A stretch of DNA of 64,000 bases. It comes from Streptomyces sp. V2I9 (GTDB lineage Bacteria; Actinomycetota; Actinomycetes; Streptomycetales; Streptomycetaceae). Shown piece by piece: positions 25,158-33,574 of the stretch. The stretch spans positions 5,904,626 to 5,968,625 of the forward strand of contig NZ_JAUSZJ010000002.1 of the NCBI RefSeq assembly GCF_030817475.1, written 5' to 3'. How positions within the stretch are numbered: position 1 is the stretch's first letter; every line of letters starts with the position of its first letter. The notes beneath the pieces are model-generated. The model was not told where the DNA came from. It searched no databases and saw only the letters and a list, made by a program, of their open reading frames with translations. A program made the position numbers and the translations under genes.

Positions 25158-26615
25158 ATGACCCAGCAGTCAGTGGAACCGAAGACCGTTCCGGAGGACG
25201 CGGGCCCCGGCTCGCGCGTCCCCGGCGGAAGATCATGGCTCGACCGGTACTTCCACATATCCGAACGGGGATCGACCGTCGCGCGCGAACTGCGCGGCGG
25301 CGTCACGACCTTCATGGCCATGGCGTACATCCTCCTGCTCAACCCGCTGATCCTGGGCGGGAAGGACGTCGACGGGAACCTCCTCAGCCAGCCCGGCCTG
25401 ATCACCGCGACCGCCTTCGCCGCCGCCGCCACGACCCTGCTCATGGGCTTCGTCGGCAAGGTGCCCCTCGCGCTCGCCGCCGGCCTCAGCGTCTCCGGCG
25501 TGCTCGCCTCGCAGGTCGCGCCCACCATGACCTGGCCGCAGGCCATGGGCATGTGCGTCATCTACGGGGTGGTGATCTGCCTCCTGGTCGTCACCGGCCT
25601 GCGCGAGCTGATCATGAACGCGATCCCGCTCGCGCTCAAGCACGGCATCACCATGGGCATCGGCCTCTTCATCGCCCTCATCGGCCTCTACAAGGCCGGC
25701 TTCGTCCACCAGGGCAAGGCCACCCCGGTCTCCCTCGGCCCCGCCGGGGAACTCGCCGGCTGGCCCGTCCTCATCTTCTGCGTCACCCTGCTGCTCATCT
25801 TCATGCTCCAGGCGCGCGACATCCCCGGCGCGATCCTGATCGGCATCGTCGCCGGCACCGCGGTGGCGATCGTGATCAACGCGATCGTGGACATCGACCC
25901 CAAGGCGTGGAGCAGCGGGCCGCCGGAGCTCTCCGGCGGAGCGGTCTCCGCCCCCGACTTCTCGCTCTTCGGGAACGTCGAGTTCGGCGGCTGGGGCGAC
26001 GTCGGCGTGATGACCGTCGGCATGATCGTCTTCACCCTGGTGCTGGCCGGCTTCTTCGACGCGATGGCCACCATCATCGGCGTCGGCACCGAGGCGAAGC
26101 TCGCCGACGACAAGGGCCGCATGCCGGGCCTCTCCAAGGCGCTGTTCATCGACGGCGCCGGCGGCGTCATCGGCGGCGTCGCCTCCGGCTCCGGCCAGAC
26201 CGTCTTCGTCGAATCGGCCACCGGCGTCGGCGAAGGGGCCCGGACCGGGCTGGCCTCCGCCGTCACCGGCCTCTTCTTCGCCGCCTGCCTCTTCTTCACC
26301 CCGCTCACCGCGATCGTCCCGACCGAGGTGGCCTCCGCCGCCCTCGTCGTCATCGGCGCGATGATGATGCAGAACGCCCGGCACGTGGACTGGGGTGACC
26401 GGTCGGTCGCCATCCCGGTCTTCCTGACCGTGGTCCTGATGCCCTTCACGTACACCATCACCACCGGTGTCGCCGCGGGGGTCATCGCGTACAGCGCCAT
26501 CAAACTCGCCCAGGGCCGGGCCCGCGAGGTCGGGGCCTTCATGTGGGGACTGACGGTGATCTTCATCGTCTTCTTCGCCCTCAACCCGATCGAGAGCTGG
26601 CTGGGCGTCCACTGA
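25158..26615 (+). CDS. NCS2 family purine permease, AzgA/PbuG type
   Basis: The 485-residue membrane protein begins RYFHISERGSTVARELRGGVTTFMAMAYILLLNP, the hallmark of AzgA/PbuG hypoxanthine-guanine-adenine transporters. Further signs are GLFIALIGLYKAGF, FTLVLAGFFDAMATIIGVG and a SGSGQTVFVESATGVGEGARTGL loop. About 12-14 helices are expected. It probably brings in hypoxanthine or guanine for the dehydrogenase encoded just upstream. The xdh terminator separates the two, so a separate promoter in 24873-25157 is likely. XdhC follows 41 bases downstream. Confidence 0.88.
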   Translation: MTQQSVEPKTVPEDAGPGSRVPGGRSWLDRYFHISERGSTVARELRGGVTTFMAMAYILLLNPLILGGKDVDGNLLSQPGLITATAFAAAATTLLMGFVGKVPLALAAGLSVSGVLASQVAPTMTWPQAMGMCVIYGVVICLLVVTGLRELIMNAIPLALKHGITMGIGLFIALIGLYKAGFVHQGKATPVSLGPAGELAGWPVLIFCVTLLLIFMLQARDIPGAILIGIVAGTAVAIVINAIVDIDPKAWSSGPPELSGGAVSAPDFSLFGNVEFGGWGDVGVMTVGMIVFTLVLAGFFDAMATIIGVGTEAKLADDKGRMPGLSKALFIDGAGGVIGGVASGSGQTVFVESATGVGEGARTGLASAVTGLFFAACLFFTPLTAIVPTEVASAALVVIGAMMMQNARHVDWGDRSVAIPVFLTVVLMPFTYTITTGVAAGVIAYSAIKLAQGRAREVGAFMWGLTVIFIVFFALNPIESWLGVH

Positions 26616-26656
26616 CGCACCCGCCCCGCCCCCTTCACCTTCCGAGGAGACACGCC

Positions 26657-27799
26657 ATGCTGGACATCGCCGAAGAGCTGCACCGGTGGGTCTCGCAGGG
26701 ACGCGAGTTCGCCGTCGCCACCGTGGTGGCGGTCGGCGGCAGCGCGCCCCGGCAGCCCGGCGCCGCGCTCGCCGTCGACAGTGACGGCACGGCCGTCGGA
26801 TCGGTCTCCGGCGGCTGCGTGGAGGGGGCGGTGTACGAGCTGTGCCGGCAGGCGCTCGACGACGGGCGATCCGTCCGCGAACGGTTCGGCTACAGCGACG
26901 AGGACGCCTTCGCGGTCGGCCTGACCTGCGGCGGCGTCATCGACATCCTGGTGACACCGCTGCGGGCGGACGATCCCGCCCGCCCGGTGTTCGCCGCCGC
27001 GCTCGCGGCCGCCGCCGAGGGGACGGCGGCCGCCCTGGCCCGGGTCACGGACGGACCGGAGGAACTGCTCGGCCTGCCGCTCCTGGTCCGCCCCGACGGG
27101 AGCCACGAGGGCGGGCTCGGCGGCCACCCGGCGCTCGACCGCACCGCCGCCGCCGAGACCCGCGCCCTGCTCGACGCCGGGCGCACCGGACCGCTCGCCA
27201 TCGGCGCGGAGGGCTCCCGCTGCGGCCGGCCGGTCGAGCTGCTGGTCGAGTCCAGCGTGCCGCCGCCCCGCATGATCGTCTTCGGCGCCATCGACTTCGC
27301 GTCCGCCCTCGTCCGGGCCGGGAAGTTCCTCGGCTACCGGGTCACCGTCTGCGACGCCCGCCCGGTCTTCGCCACCGCGGCCCGCTTCCCCGAGGCCGAC
27401 GAGGTCGTCGTCGACTGGCCCCACCGCTACCTCGCCGGGACCGAGACCGACTCCCGCACGGTGCTCTGCGTCCTCACCCACGACGCCAAGTTCGACGTAC
27501 CCCTCCTGGAGGCCGCCCTGCGCCTCCCGGTCGCCTACGTCGGAGCGATGGGCTCGCGCCGTACCCACCGGGAGCGGGAGGACCGGCTGCGTGAGGTCGG
27601 CCTCACGGACCGCGAACTGGCCCGGCTGCACTCCCCGATCGGCCTCGACCTCGGCGCCCGTACGCCCGAGGAGACGGCCCTGTCCATCGCCGCCGAGATC
27701 GTCGCGGTCCGGCGCGGCGGCAGCGGCGTGCCGCTCACCGGGGCCCACACCCCCATCCACCACGACGGCGGCGGGCAACTCCTCACGTCCGTGGCCTGA
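26657..27799 (+). CDS. XdhC/CoxI family molybdenum-cofactor maturation protein
   Basis: XdhC proteins bind the molybdopterin cofactor, help its sulfuration and insert it into xanthine dehydrogenase. The N-terminal XdhC/CoxI segment is visible (VATVVAVGGSAPRQPGA, then GSVSGGCVEGAVYE, with the family Cys and LTCGGVIDIL). A Rossmann-type C-terminal domain follows (MIVFGAIDFASALVRAGKFLGYRVTVCDARPVFAT, then THDAKFDVPLLEAAL and YVGAMGSRRTHRER). Length is 380 aa. The start ATG 26657 follows GAGGAGACACGCC. It sits 41 bases after the permease and is probably co-transcribed with it. Confidence 0.92.
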   Translation: MLDIAEELHRWVSQGREFAVATVVAVGGSAPRQPGAALAVDSDGTAVGSVSGGCVEGAVYELCRQALDDGRSVRERFGYSDEDAFAVGLTCGGVIDILVTPLRADDPARPVFAAALAAAAEGTAAALARVTDGPEELLGLPLLVRPDGSHEGGLGGHPALDRTAAAETRALLDAGRTGPLAIGAEGSRCGRPVELLVESSVPPPRMIVFGAIDFASALVRAGKFLGYRVTVCDARPVFATAARFPEADEVVVDWPHRYLAGTETDSRTVLCVLTHDAKFDVPLLEAALRLPVAYVGAMGSRRTHREREDRLREVGLTDRELARLHSPIGLDLGARTPEETALSIAAEIVAVRRGGSGVPLTGAHTPIHHDGGGQLLTSVA

Positions 27800-27863
27800 T
27801 CCGCCCCCGCCGGGGCACGGGACCAGGTGCGGGGCATGCCCGGCGGTGCGGTTGGATGAGCGT

Positions 27864-28535
27864 ATGAGCGTTCACGACGTGGCCCGCAGGCTGCCGGACA
27901 TATCCACCCTCTCCGACCGCTGCCGCTCCCTGGCGATGCTCGACGCGATCCTGTGCGCGGAGTGGGCCGACCGCTGGCACGGGTTCGACGCGCGGTGGTC
28001 GCCGACCGAGGCGCTGGCGTCGATGCGGGACGGCTCGGGCGGGGAATACTCCGTGGTCTTCTCCGCCGCCGGGGCCTACGCGCGCGGCTTCGACCACGAG
28101 TCCCCGATGAGCCCGTACGGGGACGACGCCCCCTGGCCCGGCGTGCTCGACGAGGTGCCCGCCGTGTTCCGCCGGTACGCGGACGAGCCGTCGTTCTGCG
28201 ACGAGTCCGGCGTGCCCGTCGTCACCGCCTGCCTCTGGCGCGAGAGCGGCGACGACCGCTGGCGGGCGGGGCCCGTCGAGTTCCCGGAGGAGGGGGAGGA
28301 CTCCGACGGCGCGCACTGGCTCTTCCAGCTCCTCGTCACGGGAACCCCCGAGTCGTACCAGGAGTGGGCCGAGGACCACTTCGAGACCTCCCTCGACCTC
28401 GAAGCCGTGCGGCACGTCTACGCGCTGCGACCGCTCACCGCCGAGGTGGTCGCCGCGCTCAACCCGGAACGGGTCCCCGCCGAACTGGCCGGGGACATCG
28501 AGGAGATCGGGTACCCGGCCGGCGCGGGGGAGTGA
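27864..28535 (+). CDS. conserved hypothetical protein, acidic
   Basis: The 223-residue soluble protein is strongly acidic and rich in Trp (ILCAEWADRWHGFDARW, WPGVLDEVP, CLWRESGDDRWRAGPVEFPEEGEDSDGAHWLFQLL). No signal peptide, membrane helix or known motif is recognised. ATG 27864 was chosen because it begins a credible MSVHDVARRLPDISTLSDR helix. It lies 64 bases after xdhC on the same strand, with no clear terminator between, so it may sit at the end of that transcript. A perfect palindromic terminator follows. Function unknown. Confidence 0.65.
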   Translation: MSVHDVARRLPDISTLSDRCRSLAMLDAILCAEWADRWHGFDARWSPTEALASMRDGSGGEYSVVFSAAGAYARGFDHESPMSPYGDDAPWPGVLDEVPAVFRRYADEPSFCDESGVPVVTACLWRESGDDRWRAGPVEFPEEGEDSDGAHWLFQLLVTGTPESYQEWAEDHFETSLDLEAVRHVYALRPLTAEVVAALNPERVPAELAGDIEEIGYPAGAGE

Positions 28536-28565
28536 CGCGCCGGGCGGCCCCGGCGCGTCGCCGGC

Positions 28566-28605
28566 GGCCCGGACGGCCCCGCAGCGCTGCGGGGCCGTCC
28601 GGGCC
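28566..28605. terminator. bidirectional terminator, perfect 40-base palindrome
   Basis: GGCCCGGACGGCCCCGCAGC (28566-28585) is followed directly by its exact reverse complement (28586-28605). It separates two convergent genes, 30 bases after one stop and 5 bases from the other. Confidence 0.85.
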
Positions 28606-28610
28606 CGTGC

Positions 28611-30164
28611 TCACTGCCCGCTCTGCAACGCCCCCCAGGTGGCCGGGCCCACCTTGCCGTCGATGGTGAGCTTGCGGCTGGTCTGGTAGCTGCGCACCGC
28701 CGTCTCCGTGGCCGGCCCGAAGCTGCCGTCCGCGTTCACCGTGGTGCCGAGCGCCGCCGTCAGCGCCCGCTGGAGCCGCTTCACCGCGTCGCCCGACGCT
28801 CCCTTCACCAGGGCCGGGGTCGTCCCGGCGGACAGCAGGGCCGTCCAGGTCTTCGGGCCGACCGTGCCGTCGGCCACCAGCGAACGGGCCCGCTGGAACG
28901 CCTGCACCGCGCTCGTGGTGGTGGGCCCGAAGCTGCCGTCCACCGCGCCCGCCTCGTACCCCTGCGCGTTGAGCAGCGTCTGCACCGCCTTGACCTGCGG
29001 GCCGGTGGAGCCGGACTTCTGCGTCGTGTACGCGGAGAAGGTCAGGCCGTCGCCGCCGGGGGCCGGGTCGCCGTCGATCAGCTGCATGTAGTGGTTCCAG
29101 TCCCAGTTGGGGCCGGGGTCCGTGTGGGTGGCGCCGGGGGCCTCGCTGTGCCCGATGATGTGCGACCGGTTCTTCGGGATGTTGTAGCGCGCCGCGAGGT
29201 GCTTGGTCAGGGCGGCGGAGGAGCGGTACATCGCCTCCGTGTACCAGGCCGGGTTGTCGACGTAGCCCTCGTGCTCGATGCCGACCGAGGAGGAGTTGGT
29301 GGAGCCGGCGTGCCAGGCGGTGTCCTTCTCCCGGACGGACTGGGTCACCTCGCCGTCCGACGAACGGATCGTGTAGTGCGCGCTGACCTGCGAGGCCGGG
29401 TTCTGGTACCAGCTGATGGAACCGGCGTACGACCCCTGGGTGGTGTGGATGACCACCTTGTCGACGGCGGCCTTGCGCCCGACGACGTAGTTCCCGGAGT
29501 ACGCGGGCACCCAGAGCGCCGAGGGGTAGTCCGTGCTGAGGGCGTGCGCGCCGGACGCCGCCGACTCGCCCTTGTCCGGATCGACCGGACGGGACGGCAC
29601 GAGCACCTCCTCGCCGCCGGACACCGTCACGGAGACGCCCTGGGCGAGGAACGTGTACACCGCGTCCGCGTAGAGGACGGCGGCCGTTCCCTCGGCGGCG
29701 CTGTAGCGGGCCACCGCCGGGTACCAGTCGTCCACGTCCCGGCGCTCGGCGGCGTCCAGGCCCAGCGCGTCGGCGTGGTCGCGCAGGACGGCCGCCCCGC
29801 CGAGGATGTTGGCCGCGGTGTCCCGGCGCAGCTTCGCCGTGCTCTCGCCGGTCAGTTCGGCGGCCTTCTCCAGGGAGTGGTTGGCCGGGTTGCTCGCCAG
29901 GTGCATCACGCCGTAGCCGTTGGCCTGGCTGGGCGTGCCCGCGTGTCCGTCGAGACGGGACTCGCCGTAGCCTACGGCGGCCAGCAGGTCGCGCGGTACG
30001 CCGTACTCGCGGGCCGCCTCCGCGAAGGCGCGGTTCAGCGGGTCGGCCCCGTCCGCGTGCGGGGCGGCGGCCGCCGGGTGCCCGGTTGCGAGGAGGGCGG
30101 CGGCGGTGAGGGCCGCCACGGCGCAGGCGCGGGCCCGGCTCCGGGCGACGATGCGTTGGGGCAT
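28611..30164 (-). CDS. secreted N-acetylmuramoyl-L-alanine amidase with two peptidoglycan-binding domains
   Basis: This 517-residue secreted protein has a signal peptide (about 1-34). A lysozyme/SLT-like N-terminal segment (about 43-190, GVPRDLLAAVGYGESRLDGH...) is followed by an Amidase_2/PGRP domain (about 230-370). That domain has zinc-ligand candidates in VVIHTTQG and THTDPGPNWDW and an intervening SVGIEHEG. Two C-terminal PG_binding_1 repeats follow (AVDGSFGPTTTSAVQAFQ...DGTVGPKTWTALL and ADGSFGPATETAVRSYQ...DGKVGPATWGAL). It would cleave the amide between muramic acid and L-Ala in peptidoglycan. RBS AGGAG precedes ATG 30164. The stand-alone gene has a long intergenic region upstream (30165-30355) without other recognisable features. 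Confidence 0.92.
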   Translation of the reverse strand: MPQRIVARSRARACAVAALTAAALLATGHPAAAAPHADGADPLNRAFAEAAREYGVPRDLLAAVGYGESRLDGHAGTPSQANGYGVMHLASNPANHSLEKAAELTGESTAKLRRDTAANILGGAAVLRDHADALGLDAAERRDVDDWYPAVARYSAAEGTAAVLYADAVYTFLAQGVSVTVSGGEEVLVPSRPVDPDKGESAASGAHALSTDYPSALWVPAYSGNYVVGRKAAVDKVVIHTTQGSYAGSISWYQNPASQVSAHYTIRSSDGEVTQSVREKDTAWHAGSTNSSSVGIEHEGYVDNPAWYTEAMYRSSAALTKHLAARYNIPKNRSHIIGHSEAPGATHTDPGPNWDWNHYMQLIDGDPAPGGDGLTFSAYTTQKSGSTGPQVKAVQTLLNAQGYEAGAVDGSFGPTTTSAVQAFQRARSLVADGTVGPKTWTALLSAGTTPALVKGASGDAVKRLQRALTAALGTTVNADGSFGPATETAVRSYQTSRKLTIDGKVGPATWGALQSGQ

Positions 30165-30355
30165 GAGGGCTCCTGCTCGGTGGAGGGGGTGGGGGGGAGG
30201 TGCGGCGAAGAGAAGACCCTCGGGTCCGAGGTGGGACCGGAGGGACGCCGAACACGGTCAGGCTATCGAGATGAGCAGGGCATGACAATGAGTGACTGGG
30301 GTGTTGGGAGTGGCAACATCCTGCAAAACATGGGGAGTTGACGGAAGCGGTGCGT

Positions 30356-30386
30356 CTGTCGGGTGACGTCGAGCGTCACCCGACAG
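30356..30386 (-). terminator. terminator of the nitroreductase gene
   Basis: CTGTCGGGTGACG (30356-30368) and CGTCACCCGACAG (30374-30386) form a perfect 13-bp stem with a 5-base loop. It lies 33 bases downstream of the nitroreductase stop on the - strand. Confidence 0.75.
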
Positions 30387-30419
30387 GGGAGGCGGCCGCG
30401 GTTGACGCGCGGCCGGGCG

Positions 30420-31151
30420 CTACCAGCGGTCGCGGTGGATGACGTCCGCCACCGGGCGTCGCCGGACGGGGCCGAAGTTGCCACCGGGCCACCCCACGGG
30501 GACGGCCGCGAAGGTGCCCATGTCCTCCGGAATGCCCAGCTCCCGCTTCCACTCCTGCTCCAGCATCAGGTGCCAGATGGTGATGTTCGCCGCGAGCCCG
30601 AGCCCGCGGGCCGCGAGCAGCAGGTTCTGCACGCCCGGATAGACGCACGAGCCCTCCGCCAGCGCCTGGAAGCGCGTCTGCGTCTCCATCATGTGCTGCG
30701 TTCCCTCGGGGCCGAGGGCCCGCGCCGACGCGGCGAGGCCCTCCTCGTCCAGGCGCGGTGCCGGGAACCGGTAGCACGGGATGATCAGCACCGGGGTGTC
30801 GGCGAAGTGGTCGCGCTGGTGCTCGATCGCCGCGACCATCCGCCCGTACGCCGCTTCGTCCATGCCCACGGGGGCGTACTTCCCGGTCGTCGCCAGATAC
30901 GCGTCGACGCACCGCTTCCAGAGCGGGGCGAGCCGCGCCATCACCTGGCGATCGGTCACCACCACGTACTCGTAACACTGCATGTTGCCGCCGCTGGGCC
31001 CCCAGACGGCTGCCTGTACCAGCTGCTCGACCGTCTCGTCCGGCACCGGGTCCGGCTTGAGGCGGCGCATGGCGCGCATCGTGGACATGGTGTCGAAGAG
31101 GGCGGGTCCGCCGAGGGCGGACGGGTCGGGACGAACCGTTTCCATGGTCAT
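30420..31151 (-). CDS. nitroreductase family FMN oxidoreductase
   Basis: The 243-residue protein has the nitroreductase fold pattern: TMRAMRRLKPDPVPDETVEQLVQAAVWGPSGGNMQCYEYVVV at the N-terminus (FMN phosphate contact via the first Arg pair and a GPSGGNMQ loop). A helical middle and GVQNLLLAARGLGLAANITIW precede the C-terminal PVGWPGGNFGPVRRRP. Such enzymes use FMN and NAD(P)H on nitro, quinone or enone substrates; the substrate here is unknown. ATG 31151 and 31145 are both possible starts. A separate small deazaflavin-type oxidoreductase lies upstream on the same strand, with 145 bases between. Confidence 0.88.
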   Translation of the reverse strand: MTMETVRPDPSALGGPALFDTMSTMRAMRRLKPDPVPDETVEQLVQAAVWGPSGGNMQCYEYVVVTDRQVMARLAPLWKRCVDAYLATTGKYAPVGMDEAAYGRMVAAIEHQRDHFADTPVLIIPCYRFPAPRLDEEGLAASARALGPEGTQHMMETQTRFQALAEGSCVYPGVQNLLLAARGLGLAANITIWHLMLEQEWKRELGIPEDMGTFAAVPVGWPGGNFGPVRRRPVADVIHRDRW

Positions 31152-31296
31152 GATCGCGGAGTTTACGGCGCGGAGCGGTGCGCCAGAAGGGCTGTCGGCG
31201 GACTTGTCCGAGGCATATGCGGCAGTGGGCCGCCCCCGAGCCGCCGCCCCAGCTTCACCACCGCTCGGGTCCGCCGCCGCCCCGGCGGCCTCCGTC

Positions 31297-31743
31297 TCAG
31301 CGCCGCGTCAGCCGGACGACCGGGATGTCCCGCTCGGTGCCCGCCTGGTACTCCCCGTAGCGCGGGAACAGCTCCACCAGCCCCGGCCAGACCCGTGCCT
31401 TCTCCCCGGCCGGGAGCGTCGCCGCGACGGCCCCGAACCGCTCGGTGTTCACGCGCAGTTCGACCTCCGGGTGGGCCTGGAGGTTCAGGTACCACAGCGG
31501 CGGCCGGTCCGAGCCCCCGTTGGACGCCACGATCAGGTGGTCCTCGCCGTCCCGCCCGTACATCAGCACCGTGCGCCGTACCGTGCCGCTGCGCCGCCCC
31601 ACGTAATCCATCAGCAGGCAGGGGACGCCGAGCTGGGTGGTGCCCTCCGTGCCGCCGGAGGACTCGTAGAGCTCGGCCTGGCGGGCGACCCATGCGGAGG
31701 GGCTCGGGGCGGCCTCGGCGGTGCCGTCCTGCTCGGCTGTCAT
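31297..31743 (-). CDS. deazaflavin (F420)-dependent nitroreductase-like protein (DDN family)
   Basis: This 148-residue split-beta-barrel protein of the DDN/FDOR-A type shows the usual LLMDYVGRRSGTVRRTVLMYGRDGEDHLIVASNGGSDRPPLWYLNL core, then PEVELRVNTERFGAVAA and a final RDIPVVRLTRR. Members bind F420 and reduce quinones, nitro compounds or enones. The GGSDRPPLWYLNL loop is the conserved F420-site region. The start MTAEQDG at 31743 has GGAGA 6-10 bases upstream. An earlier in-frame ATG at 31788 has no RBS. Confidence 0.85.
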   Translation of the reverse strand: MTAEQDGTAEAAPSPSAWVARQAELYESSGGTEGTTQLGVPCLLMDYVGRRSGTVRRTVLMYGRDGEDHLIVASNGGSDRPPLWYLNLQAHPEVELRVNTERFGAVAATLPAGEKARVWPGLVELFPRYGEYQAGTERDIPVVRLTRR

Positions 31744-31985
31744 GGGCGTCTCCTTCGGTCCTGCCGTCCGGTACGGCTGCGCCTCCATCCTGGCACCCGC
31801 CCGTCACCCCGTATTCGTACACCTGCGCAGAACTCCCTTCGCACGGGGGAACGGGGGCCGGGAACGCGCCCGCGAAGGCGTATAAAGGGTCCCTCCGGAG
31901 CAGCCGGCGTCCCCCGATGGCCCCTCCCTCACCTCCCCTCACCACGCGGCAGGCGTCACCGCGTCACCGAGCCCAGGAGAGCCGC

Positions 31986-32288
31986 ATGAGCACCTCGGAA
32001 GAGATCGGCACGTCGGAAGCGATGAGCGAGTCCGAGACCGGCACGTCCGTGGAGACCGGTACGTCGGCAGAGATCCGCACGCTGCTGGTGACGAAGTTCG
32101 GTACCGATCCCGACGCCATCCGCCCCGACGTACCGCTGCACCGGCTGCGCCTGGACTCCCTCGCGCTGGAGGAGCTGCGGCTGCACATCGAGGACCGGCT
32201 GGACGTGGACCTGGAGGACACCGCGCTGACCTCGCGCGACACCGTCGGCCGCCTCGTCGAGGTCGTCCACGCGAAGGTCTCCGCGTGA
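31986..32288 (+). CDS. acyl carrier protein
   Basis: The 100-residue protein has an ACP domain in its last 70 residues. The phosphopantetheine attachment Ser is S58 in RLDSLALEELRLHIEDRLDVDLED, followed by TSRDTVGRLVEVVHAK. The N-terminal 28 residues are a low-complexity repeat of GTS plus acidic residues (GTSEAMSESETGTSVETGTS), also visible as DNA repeats of GGNACGTCSG. This extension is unusual for an ACP. ATG 31986 follows CCAGGAGAGCCGC. The stop overlaps the GTG of the ketosynthase gene (GTGA), so the two are translationally coupled. Confidence 0.9.
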   Translation: MSTSEEIGTSEAMSESETGTSVETGTSAEIRTLLVTKFGTDPDAIRPDVPLHRLRLDSLALEELRLHIEDRLDVDLEDTALTSRDTVGRLVEVVHAKVSA

Positions 32289-33547
32289 GCGCGGCCGCCG
32301 GGCCCTACCGCCGACCCCCGCTCGCCCCGTACGCCGCCGCCGTCACCGGCGTCGGCCTGGTCACCGCGGCCGGCACGGGAACGGACGCCGCCTGGCACGG
32401 TGTCACCGAGCGCCTCGTGCCCTCCGCCGGGCCCCGGCCCGAACTGGACGGCCTGCCCTGCGACTTCTTCTACTCCGTCACCGACTGCGATCCGGGAGCG
32501 ATCCTCGGAGTGGCCGCCCAGCGGCTGATGGACCGCTTCGCCCAGCTCGCCGTCATCGCCGCCCGTGAGGCCGTCGCGGACGCCGGTCTCGACCCGTCCG
32601 TCTGGGACAGCGGCCGGGTCGGCGTCGTCATCGGCTCCGCCCACGGCGGGCTCCCCTTCTACGACGAGCAGCAGGCCGCCCTCGCCGCACGCGGCCCCCG
32701 CCGGGTCTCCCCCAAACTCGCCCCGCTCAGCGTCGTCAACGGCGCGGCCAGCAGCGTCAGTCTCGACCTCGGCGTCCACGGACCCAGCCAGGCCGTCTCC
32801 ACCGCCTGCTCCTCCGGCACCGTCGCGATCGGCACCGCCCACCAGTTGCTCCGCTCCGGGGCCTGCGACATCGTCATCGCGGGCGGCGCGGAGTCCACCT
32901 GCACCCGGCTCCTGATCGCCAGCGCGTGCAGCCTCAAGGCCGTCTCCACCCGCCGCGAGGACCCCGCCGCCGCCTGCCGGCCCTTCGACACCCACCGCGA
33001 CGGCTTCGTCGTCGGGGAAGGGGCCGGGCTCCTCGTCCTGGAACACCCGGACCACGCCCGCGCCCGCGGCGCCACCGTCCGCGCCCACGTCGGCGGATAC
33101 GGAGCCACCAGCGACGCGCTCTCCGCCGTCGCCCCCGATCCGGACGGCCTCGGCATCGAGCGGGCCCTGCGCACCGCGCTCGCGGACGCCGGCCTCTCCC
33201 CGTCCGACGTCGGGCACGTCAACGCGCACGGGACCTCGACGCTCTCCAACGACCTGATCGAGGCGACCATGCTGCGCCGGGTCCTCGGTGAGAGCCCCCT
33301 GGTGACGTCCACCAAGGCGATGACCGGCCACACGCTCGGCGCGGCCGGCGGCATCGAGACCGCGCTCACCGTGCTCGCCCTCCAGCGCCAACTGGTCCCG
33401 CCGACCGTCAACCTGGACGCCCCCGACCCGGCGATCCCGATCGACGTGGTCGCCAAGGAGGCCAGGACGGCCGCCTTCGACTGCGCCGTCAAGACCTCGC
33501 TCGGCTTCGGCGGCCACAACGCGGCGCTCGTCCTCACCAGGGCCTGA
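32285..33547 (+). CDS. beta-ketoacyl-ACP synthase (KAS II/FabF-like)
   Basis: The 420-residue ketosynthase has a complete Cys-His-His triad: C175 in STACSSGTVAIG, H315 in NAHGTSTLSND and H349 in TKAMTGHTLGAAGG. An active condensing enzyme is therefore expected, not a chain-length factor. The closing SLGFGGHNAALVL is typical of FabF-type enzymes. No acyltransferase, ketoreductase or chain-length-factor gene is adjacent. It is coupled to the ACP gene (GTGA overlap) and followed after 27 bases by an alpha/beta hydrolase. The trio probably makes a short or medium beta-ketoacyl product released by the hydrolase. The product is unknown. Confidence 0.92.
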   Translation: MSAAAGPYRRPPLAPYAAAVTGVGLVTAAGTGTDAAWHGVTERLVPSAGPRPELDGLPCDFFYSVTDCDPGAILGVAAQRLMDRFAQLAVIAAREAVADAGLDPSVWDSGRVGVVIGSAHGGLPFYDEQQAALAARGPRRVSPKLAPLSVVNGAASSVSLDLGVHGPSQAVSTACSSGTVAIGTAHQLLRSGACDIVIAGGAESTCTRLLIASACSLKAVSTRREDPAAACRPFDTHRDGFVVGEGAGLLVLEHPDHARARGATVRAHVGGYGATSDALSAVAPDPDGLGIERALRTALADAGLSPSDVGHVNAHGTSTLSNDLIEATMLRRVLGESPLVTSTKAMTGHTLGAAGGIETALTVLALQRQLVPPTVNLDAPDPAIPIDVVAKEARTAAFDCAVKTSLGFGGHNAALVLTRA

Positions 33548-33574
33548 CGGAACAGAAGGGAACGCGGCCTACCC

